The notes under the pieces are model-generated. The model was not told where the DNA came from. It did no database searches and saw only the letters and a program-made list of their open reading frames with translations. 63,299 nucleotides of DNA. Source: Candidatus Rhodobacter oscarellae. GTDB lineage: Bacteria; Pseudomonadota; Alphaproteobacteria; Rhodobacterales; Rhodobacteraceae. Below, in pieces: positions 34,898 to 41,035 of the stretch (position 1 is its first letter; the number at the start of each line of letters is the position of its first letter). The translations under genes and the position numbers were made by a program. The stretch spans positions 1,980,958-2,044,256 of the forward strand of contig NZ_LFTY01000002.1 of the NCBI RefSeq assembly GCF_001078595.1. The letters run 5' to 3'.

Positions 34898-35761
34898 ATG
34901 ACTGATATCCTTATCCTGGGCGACCGCCCCTATTCCAGCTGGTCGCTGCGCGCCTGGCTGCTCTTCGAAGTCTTTAATCTGCCACGAGAGACCAAATGGG
35001 TCGACCTCTCGGACAAAGAAGCCGGCTGGGGGGCGCTGGCCCCCTACCCCACCGCGCGCACCGTGCCGACGATGGTCTCGACCGAGGGCGCGGTGATCAG
35101 CGACAGCCTGGCCATCGCCGAGGAGCTGGCCTCCCGTAACCCAGAGGCCGGTCTTTTGCCCGCCGGGGCAAAGGCCCGCGCCACCGCGCGCACCCTGGCG
35201 GCCGAGATGCATTCGGGTTTCTTCGCGCTGCGCCGCGGCTGCGCGATGAACCTGCTGGTGGCCTATGCCGATTTCGCGCCCGCCGACGACGTGAACGCGG
35301 ACCTTGCGCGCATCGACAGCATCTGGAGCCATGCCCTGGACGCGTTCGGCGGGCCCTGGCTTTGCGGCAGCTACTCGATTGCGGATGCGTTCTTCGCCCC
35401 CGTCGCGGCCCGAATCGCGGGTCACGGGCTAGAGATGTCGCCGGCGGCGGCTAGCTATGTGAACCGGCACCTTGCGGATCCGGCGTTTCGCCGCTGGCGC
35501 GCCATGGCCCTGGCCAGCGAAAGCAACTCGCAACGCTACGCCAAGGACAACGCGCAAAAGCCCTGGCCAGGCCCGACGCCGCGGGCCGCCGAGATTGCCC
35601 AGGGCCCGTCCGTCAACAGCGCCTGCCCCTATTCCGGTGACCCCGTCACGGATTTCATGGCGCTTGACGGCAAGGTGTACGGCTTTTGCAACCCGTTCTG
35701 CCGGGACAAGACCCTGGCCGACCCAGAGGCCTGGCCGAGTTTCATGGCGCTTCTGGACTAG
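34898..35761 (+). CDS. Glutathione S-transferase-like protein with C-terminal Cys-rich tail
   Basis: A 287-residue protein. Residues 1-80 form a thioredoxin-like GST domain (ILGDRPYSSWSLRAWLLFEVF, TVPTMVSTEGAVISDSLAIAEEL), and about 90-205 the helical domain (GSYSIADAFFAPVAARI). A linker leads to a 45-residue tail with Cys243 in SACPYSGDP and Cys264/Cys268 in GFCNPFCRDKT, resembling a YHS/TRASH-like metal-binding treble clef. The tail is outside the normal GST length. The gene stands alone; element P1 follows. Confidence 0.82.
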   Translation: MTDILILGDRPYSSWSLRAWLLFEVFNLPRETKWVDLSDKEAGWGALAPYPTARTVPTMVSTEGAVISDSLAIAEELASRNPEAGLLPAGAKARATARTLAAEMHSGFFALRRGCAMNLLVAYADFAPADDVNADLARIDSIWSHALDAFGGPWLCGSYSIADAFFAPVAARIAGHGLEMSPAAASYVNRHLADPAFRRWRAMALASESNSQRYAKDNAQKPWPGPTPRAAEIAQGPSVNSACPYSGDPVTDFMALDGKVYGFCNPFCRDKTLADPEAWPSFMALLD

Positions 35762-35790
35762 GGTCGCGCGCAGGCGCCAAAGCCCGCAAT

Positions 35791-35987
35791 GGGCCTGGCG
35801 CTCCCCATCGGACGCGCCAAATCTCTTGCAAGAGATTTGCACTTTCCTTCCAAGGAAAGTGGCCCCGCGCGCCGGGAATAGGTTGTAATAGAAGAAGCAT
35901 TTCGGGGGGCGCTGAAGAAACTCTTGCAAGAGTTTCGCAATTTTCTTGCAAGAAAATTGTGTCGCACCAAGCACCCCCGGAGGCCAG
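35791..35987. repeat. Paired-hairpin repeat family P, copy 1
   Basis: This is a 197-bp element. Hairpin A is AAATCTCTTGCAAGAGATTT (35819-35838, perfect). One base on, B (35840-35861) has arms CACTTTCCTT and AAGGAAAGTG. After 55 bases, C is GAAACTCTTGCAAGAGTTTC (35917-35936, perfect), and one base on D (35938-35959) has core TTTTCTTGCAAGAAAA. The outer ends (GGGCCTGG... and ...GGAGGCC) form imperfect terminal inverted repeats. It lies between the convergent GST-like gene and comM. Confidence 0.85.
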
Positions 35988-36018
35988 AAGCGACCTATTC
36001 ATTCGCCATAGCTCTCCC

Positions 36019-37548
36019 CTAACCCGCCTTCTGCAATGCCTCCCTTGCCTCGACCAACCGAAAGCTCACGGCCTCGGCGACATGCGGCTGGTGCACGCCG
36101 TCGCTCCCATCCAGATCCGCGATGGTGCGCGCGACGCGCAGCACCCTGTGATAGCCGCGCGCCGTAAGCCCGAACCGCTCCGCAACGCGGCTTAGAAGGG
36201 CCTTTCCCGCGGTGTCGGGCTGCGCGATCTGTTCCAGCAGCGCGCCCTCGGCATCGGCATTCACCCGCGCGTTCGGCATCTCGGCGAATCGCGCCTCTTG
36301 CAGCGCGCGCGCCTGGGCCACGCGCGCCGCCACATCCGCCGAGCTCTCGCCGGTCTCCGGCAGGTCCAGGTCGCTATAGGCCACGGGCGGCACCTCGATG
36401 CGCAGATCGAACCGGTCCATCAGCGGGCCGGAGATGCGGCCGAGGTAGTCCTCGCCGCATAGCGGCACACGCGCGCAGGCGCGCGCCGGGTCCGGAAGGA
36501 AGCCGCATTTGCACGGATTCGCCGCGGCGACCAGCATGAAGCGGCATGGGTAGCGCACATGGGCGTTGGCCCGCGCCACCACAACCTCGCCAGTCTCGAT
36601 GGGTTGGCGTAGGGTCTCCAGCACCGGGCGCGGGAATTCGGGGAACTCGTCCATGAACAGCACGCCGTTATGCGCCAGGCTGACCTCGCCGGGCTTGGCG
36701 CCGCGCCCGCCGCCCACGATGGCGGCCATGGACGCGGTATGATGCGGATCGCAAAATGGGCGCGCGCGCGATATGCCGCCCTCGGACAGAAGCCCCGCCA
36801 AGGAGTGGATCATCGAGGTTTCCAGCGCCTCAGAGGGCGTCAAGGGCGGCATGATCCCGGGCAGCCGCGCGGCGAGCATGGACTTGCCCGATCCCGGCGT
36901 GCCGACCATCATGATGTGGTGCCGCCCGGCGGCGGCGATCTCTAGGGCGCGCTTGGCGCGTTCCTGGCCTTTGACGTCCCGCAGGTCGCGCCCCAGGGGG
37001 CCGGGCAGGACCTCGCCCGGCTGAGCCGGCTCCAGCACCCGCTGACCGGTGTAATGCTGGATCGCCGCGGCAAGGCTGGCGGGGGCGATCACGGTGGCCG
37101 CGCCGACCCACGCGGCCTCCGCCCCGCAGCCCTCGGGGCAAAGCAGAGTGCGCTCCTCGGTCGAGGCGACCATGGCGGCGGGCAAGGCTCCGATGACCGG
37201 CACCAGCGAGCCATCCAGCGACAGCTCGCCCAGGGCCACGGTATGCTCGACCTCCTCGAGCGGCAGGATCTCGATCGCCGCAAGCAGCGCCAGCGCGATC
37301 GGCAGATCGAAATGCGACCCCTCCTTGGGCAGATCCGCGGGCGAGAGGTTTACGGTGATGCGCTTGGACGGCAAGGCGATGGCCATCGCGCTGAGCGCCG
37401 AGCGGACCCGTTCGCGGGCCTCGCTGACGGCTTTGTCGGGCAGGCCCACGATGGAGAAGGCGGGCAGGCCTGGTGCGACGGCGCATTGCACCTCGACCAG
37501 GCGGGCGTCGACGCCCTGGAAGGCGACGGTGTAGGCTCGTGCGACCAT
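36019..37548 (-). CDS. comM: YifB/ComM-family Mg-chelatase-like AAA ATPase
   Basis: A 509-residue ATPase of the ComM/YifB family, a hexameric helicase-like factor that promotes branch migration during natural transformation. The N-terminal S5-like domain carries GLPAFSIVGLPDKAVSEARERVRSAL. The AAA part shows MVGTPGSGKSMLAARLPGI (Walker A), HNGVLFMDEFPEF (Walker B) and CNCG-type cysteines (AAANPCKCGFLPDPARACARVPLC). The ATG at 37548 is preceded by AAGGAG, and the two-codon longer start is not. No other competence gene is nearby. Confidence 0.93.
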   Translation of the reverse strand: MVARAYTVAFQGVDARLVEVQCAVAPGLPAFSIVGLPDKAVSEARERVRSALSAMAIALPSKRITVNLSPADLPKEGSHFDLPIALALLAAIEILPLEEVEHTVALGELSLDGSLVPVIGALPAAMVASTEERTLLCPEGCGAEAAWVGAATVIAPASLAAAIQHYTGQRVLEPAQPGEVLPGPLGRDLRDVKGQERAKRALEIAAAGRHHIMMVGTPGSGKSMLAARLPGIMPPLTPSEALETSMIHSLAGLLSEGGISRARPFCDPHHTASMAAIVGGGRGAKPGEVSLAHNGVLFMDEFPEFPRPVLETLRQPIETGEVVVARANAHVRYPCRFMLVAAANPCKCGFLPDPARACARVPLCGEDYLGRISGPLMDRFDLRIEVPPVAYSDLDLPETGESSADVAARVAQARALQEARFAEMPNARVNADAEGALLEQIAQPDTAGKALLSRVAERFGLTARGYHRVLRVARTIADLDGSDGVHQPHVAEAVSFRLVEAREALQKAG

Positions 37549-38201
37549 GAACACTCCTTAAGATCGGTTAATGAATGCCCCCGTATGGTTTAGGAAAGGT
37601 AAACAAGTGTCTGCGGGTCGGCGCTGTCATAAAGAAAAAGCTGAGGTCGCTGGGATCTGTGGATACGCGCACGCAAAGAAACAGGCTGTTATTCGCTGGA
37701 GAGCAATAGATATGTCGTCCAGACGGGGCTTCGCCAGCAAGCCGGGTACCGAACACCAAGCACCGGGCAAACCAAAAAGACCGCCAGCCAGGAACCATTC
37801 TGCTCCGCATTCGGCCCCGCATCTCCAGTTACAACAGGCTTGTTTGTTACGACATCGCGGGGATGCTCGTGGCCCGTTAGCAATTTGTTAGCCCGACTCG
37901 GCGGATAATAAGGGAGGGAGGAGGGGGAATTACGTAGAAACAAACGCATACCCACCCGCCTCCCAGGCATTCTGAGCGGCGCCGGGTTGAGATTTCGTTA
38001 ACGTGATCACATCACGTTACAGATCTCGGGATTTCGTGAACGTCTGGGCCGTGGGCCGATACGTTAATTGGCAAATATAGGTCGGCGGCGCCGCCTGGGG
38101 GTCGTCAATGCGCGGAGTGCCAATCCCGCGCGATCGAAGCGCTTCGAGCCCAGGTTCTACCGCAGCTCCGTTAGGGATCTCTTAACCTACCGTGCGCAGC
38201 G
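37549..38201. other. Intergenic region upstream of comM
   Basis: These 653 bases lie between the comM start and the 3' end of the VOC gene. The part at 37549-37870 should hold the comM promoter; open frames here have no ribosome binding site or family match. The part at 37875-38197 is the second copy of element A. Confidence 0.5.
37875..38197 (-). repeat. Intergenic element A, second copy
   Basis: This 323-bp copy shares ordered blocks with 3107-3619: CGTTAG.AAT, CGACTCG then ATAATAAGGG and GGGAGGA, CCCGCCTCCCAGGCA, TTCGTTAACGTGATCAC, GTCGGCGGCGCCGCC, GTCGT.AATGCGCGG and AATCCCGCGCG with GAAGCGCTTCG, and finally ACCGTGCGC. It ends four bases after the stop codon of the minus-strand VOC gene. 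The middle is about 190 bp shorter than in the first copy. On the minus strand it contains CCTCCTCCCTCCC, a C-rich run that could touch ribosome binding sites if transcribed. Confidence 0.55.
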
Positions 38202-38630
38202 CTACGCGGCGAACCACTTGCGTACCCGCTCATGATCATAAGTCGTGATCTCCAGATGGTTCCCGTCCGGGTCTTGGAAGTAATAGGACCAGGCGGGCCC
38301 ATGGTCATCGGCCTCGTCGCGTCGCAACGGTGCTCCGGATCGTCCAAGGATGTCGCCATCCGGCAGCCCGTCTCCGAACGCCGCAAAGACCGAGCCCGAC
38401 ACGCGGAACGCGGTGGTGTGATCCCCATCGCTGGGCGGCACGCCCTTAAAGAATGTGGCGCAGTACTGCCCGCGCGGGGTCGCCAAATAGACCGAGCGCG
38501 CCGGATCGCGGAGCGATGACGAGGGATGCACCACCAGCCCCAATACCCGGTTGTACCACCCCGCCGCGGCCTGCGGATCGGCGCCATAGAGATGCACATG
38601 GTCCAGCGCCGAGACCTGAATGCCTGCCAT
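38202..38630 (-). CDS. VOC (glyoxalase/dioxygenase) family protein
   Basis: A 142-residue metal-dependent VOC-fold protein. Likely metal ligands are His in ALDHVHLYGAD and Glu in NHLEITTYDHE, with AWSYYFQDPDGNHLEI as the typical second-half signature. The family includes glyoxalases, extradiol dioxygenases and resistance proteins, and this one cannot be narrowed. It is divergent from yghU across 81 bases, so shared control is possible. Confidence 0.82.
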   Translation of the reverse strand: MAGIQVSALDHVHLYGADPQAAAGWYNRVLGLVVHPSSSLRDPARSVYLATPRGQYCATFFKGVPPSDGDHTTAFRVSGSVFAAFGDGLPDGDILGRSGAPLRRDEADDHGPAWSYYFQDPDGNHLEITTYDHERVRKWFAA

Positions 38631-38711
38631 GATCACACCCCCGTGTTTGCCCCTTTCCCTTAGCAAGCCGCAGAAATACTGTCCGCGCAAGCAATGATGA
38701 GGCAGACCGAC

Positions 38712-39575
38712 ATGACCGACACTTACGAGCCGCCGAAAACCTGGACCTGGGACACAGAAAGCGGCGGCCGTTTCGCCAGCATCAACCGCCCCATCGCCGG
38801 GCCCACCCATGACAAGGAGCTGCCTGTCGGCAAGCATCCGCACCAGCTTTACTCGCTGGCCACGCCCAACGGGGTGAAGGTGACGGTGCTTTTCGAGGAG
38901 CTGCTGGCGCTCGGCATCGAGGAGGCCGAATATGACGCCTGGATGATCAAAATCGGTGACGGCGATCAGTTCGGCTCTGGCTTTGTGGATGTGAACCCCA
39001 ACAGCAAAATCCCCGCGCTCATGGATGTCTCGACCGGCAAGCGCGTATTTGAAAGCGGCGCGATCCTGCTGTACCTGGCCGAAAAGTTCGACCGCTTCTT
39101 AGGCGGCGAGCGCGCCGAGATGCTGTCCTGGCTGTTCTGGCAGATGGGCTCGGCGCCCTATCTTGGCGGCGGGTTCGGGCATTTCTATGCCTACGCGCCC
39201 GAGAAATGGGAGTACCCGATCAACCGCTTCGCGATGGAGACTAAGCGCCAGCTGGACGTGTTGGAACGCAACCTGGCCGAGCGGCAGTTCATGACCGGCG
39301 ATGATTACTCGATCGCGGATATGGCGATCTGGGCCTGGTACGGGCAGCTCACGCTGGGGCGGCTCTATTCGGCGGGCGAGTTTCTGGACGTTGCGCGTTA
39401 CGCAAACGTGCAGCGCTGGGCCAAGGAGATCGACGCGCGCCCGGCGGTCCTGCGGGGGCGCATGGTGAATCGCGGCTTCGGCGAGCCCGCCTTGCAGCTG
39501 CGCGAGCGTCATGACGCGAGCGATTTTGAGACCCGGACGGAAGACAAGCTGAACCCAGAGGGCGCGGAGAGTTAG
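38712..39575 (+). CDS. yghU: YghU-like glutathione S-transferase/disulfide-bond reductase
   Basis: A 287-residue protein that follows E. coli YghU almost domain by domain: YEPPKTWTWDTESGGRFASINRP, GPTHDKELPVGKHPHQLYSLATPNG, FGSGFVDVNPNSKIPAL, FESGAILLYLAEKF, GGGFGHFY, and the C-terminal ERHDASDFETRTEDK. YghU binds two glutathiones and reduces disulfides. The ATG at 38712 gives the E. coli-like start; an ATG six codons earlier is possible. Element P2 follows the gene. Confidence 0.92.
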   Translation: MTDTYEPPKTWTWDTESGGRFASINRPIAGPTHDKELPVGKHPHQLYSLATPNGVKVTVLFEELLALGIEEAEYDAWMIKIGDGDQFGSGFVDVNPNSKIPALMDVSTGKRVFESGAILLYLAEKFDRFLGGERAEMLSWLFWQMGSAPYLGGGFGHFYAYAPEKWEYPINRFAMETKRQLDVLERNLAERQFMTGDDYSIADMAIWAWYGQLTLGRLYSAGEFLDVARYANVQRWAKEIDARPAVLRGRMVNRGFGEPALQLRERHDASDFETRTEDKLNPEGAES

Positions 39576-39612
39576 ACCGGGAGAGTTAGACCGGGGCCAT
39601 GCCATTGCGGGC

Positions 39613-39812
39613 TTGGGCCTGGAGCGGGCGTTTGGACGGGCCAAATCTCTTGCAAGAGATTTGCACTTTCCTTCTAAGGAAAGTGGCCCCGCGCGCCGGC
39701 ATGAGGTTGCGATAGAGCGATCATTTTGGGGCGCGCTGAAGAAACTCTTGCAAGAGTTTCGCAATTTTCTTGAAAGAAAATTGGGGCGCGCCAATGCCCG
39801 CCACAGGCCAAT
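39613..39812. repeat. Paired-hairpin repeat family P, copy 2
   Basis: This 200-bp copy has the clearest terminal inverted repeats: TTGGGCCTGGAGCGGGCG at 39613-39630 against the complement of TGCCCGCCACAGGCCAAT at the far end. Hairpins are A (39643-39662, perfect), B (39664-39685; one base differs in the loop from copy 1), C (39741-39760, perfect) and D (39762-39783; loop GCAA changed to GAAA). The spacer is 55 bases. It lies between the convergent yghU and apt genes. Confidence 0.88.
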
Positions 39813-39845
39813 CCCAACCTAACCTAACCGAATTTCTGGGCTCCC

Positions 39846-40385
39846 CTAGAGCCCCTCGAAGGCGCAGAGCGTCTGCACCTCCATCCCCATCTCGCGCAGC
39901 TTGGCGCCGCCGCCCAGATCGGGCAGGTCCACGACAAAGGCGCAGGCGGCGATCTTGGCGCCGAGCCGCTCCAAGAGCTTGATTCCCGCCTCCGCGGTGC
40001 CGCCCGTGGCCAAGAGGTCATCGACCAGCAGAACGGTCTCGCCGGGCTGCAGCGCGTCGTCATGGACCTCGACCACGGCCTCGCCATATTCCAGCGTATA
40101 GCTTTCCTGGATGGTCGCGCCGGGCAGCTTGCCCGCCTTGCGGATGGGCACGAACCCCGCGCCGAGCCCCTGGGCGATGGCACCGCCCAGGATAAAGCCG
40201 CGCGCCTCGATCCCGGCCACCTTGTCGATGCCGCGGCCCCGATAGGGCTCGGTCAGCTGTTCTATCGACAGCCGCAGCCCTTCGGGGTCGGCAAAAAGCG
40301 TGGTCACGTCCCGGAACAGGATCCCCTCATGCGGGAAGTCCGGGATTGTTCGAATGTAGGCCTCGATGGGATTTGGCGCGTGCAT
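39846..40385 (-). CDS. apt: Adenine phosphoribosyltransferase
   Basis: A 179-residue salvage enzyme that makes AMP from adenine and PRPP. The PRPP loop [14 protein letters not shown], the flexible loop [20 protein letters not shown] and [14 protein letters not shown] are present. The length is normal. The ATG at 40385 starts the conserved region ([22 protein letters not shown]). A 39-codon gene lies 80 bases upstream on the same strand. Confidence 0.95.
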   Translation of the reverse strand: MHAPNPIEAYIRTIPDFPHEGILFRDVTTLFADPEGLRLSIEQLTEPYRGRGIDKVAGIEARGFILGGAIAQGLGAGFVPIRKAGKLPGATIQESYTLEYGEAVVEVHDDALQPGETVLLVDDLLATGGTAEAGIKLLERLGAKIAACAFVVDLPDLGGGAKLREMGMEVQTLCAFEGL

Positions 40386-40465
40386 CTTGCTCTCGGTATG
40401 ACGAAGATATTTCGGCTCCTTGTGGCCGATGCACGTTTTTATCGCAAGTCCGCGCGGCGTTGCGC

Positions 40466-40585
40466 CTAGCGCGCGTTGGCGGCGCGGTGCATGCGGTAGA
40501 GCCGATCCGCGACCCAGCGCAGATGCGGTTTGTTCCAATCCAAACGGTCGCGGATCAGAAGGTGACGGGCTGCCTGTAAGTTCAT
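40466..40585 (-). CDS. Small basic protein (39 residues), function unknown
   Basis: The reading frame is ATG at 40585 to TAG at 40466. The product begins [20 protein letters not shown] and continues [19 protein letters not shown]: basic, helical and rich in Arg and Leu. A strong ribosome binding site, GAAAGGAAAG, lies just before the ATG. That, together with a shared divergent promoter region with the ribbon-helix-helix gene, is the main support. I recognise no family. It could be an antitoxin-size partner or a DNA/RNA-binding peptide, but this is only a guess. Confidence 0.45.
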   Translation of the reverse strand: MNLQAARHLLIRDRLDWNKPHLRWVADRLYRMHRAANAR

Positions 40586-40634
40586 TTCTCTTTCCTTTCG
40601 TGGGTGCTTCGTTATCCTAACTTCGGGCATTGTG

Positions 40635-40658
40635 TATCTTATGTATATACATTAGATA
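40635..40658. promoter_or_regulatory. 24-base palindrome, candidate operator
   Basis: Arms TATCT and AGATA flank ATGTATATACAT (40641-40652, perfect) with one T/T mismatch on each side, giving a 24-base near-perfect palindrome. It sits in an AT-rich patch of the 103-base gap between the 39-residue gene (minus) and the ribbon-helix-helix gene (plus). This is where an autorepressor operator would be expected. Confidence 0.6.
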
Positions 40659-40688
40659 TGCGGAATTCAAGGTGGTTGGGGTGAAAAC

Positions 40689-40865
40689 GTGGGCGAGAAG
40701 CCAGAAAAAAAGGCCAAGAAGAAGGACAGCCAGCTGATCCTTCGGCTGGACAAGCGCGAGCGGGACGCCTTCGTGGAGCTCTGCAAGGACCAGGACACAA
40801 GCGCGGCCCGCGAGATCCGCAAGTTCATCCGGGGCTACCTGAAGGAACATGACGCGGCTGAATAG
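40689..40865 (+). CDS. Small ribbon-helix-helix-like protein
   Basis: A 58-residue basic protein starting at GTG 40689. A lysine-rich lead (KPEKKAKKK) precedes SQLILRLDKRERDAFVELC, a beta-strand/helix pattern of Arc/CopG type, then KDQDTSAAREIRKFIRGYL as the second helix. Such proteins bind palindromic operators as dimers. A 24-base palindrome lies 31 bases upstream of the start. The ribosome binding site is weak (GGGGTG). The large patatin gene starts 170 bases downstream on the same strand. No toxin gene is seen. Confidence 0.65.
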   Translation: MGEKPEKKAKKKDSQLILRLDKRERDAFVELCKDQDTSAAREIRKFIRGYLKEHDAAE

Positions 40866-41035
40866 CTCGCAAAACACCCGCATGCCGCGCATTTTTGTCG
40901 ACGCGCACGCCCGTCGGCGCTAGGCTTGCCCCGGCGCGTGGCAATTTCCGCCGCGCAGCCAGTGGCATAGGGACGCCGCGCGGCGGGGAGCATTTGGAGC
41001 ACCAACCAGTTAAGAAGATCTCCGCAGGCGTGGAG

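Noticed and set aside
40895-41035. Longer N-terminus for the membrane patatin starting at a TTG
   Set aside because: The added 47 residues look like out-of-family sequence, and the segment begins within 30 bases of the stop of the small upstream gene without a ribosome binding site.
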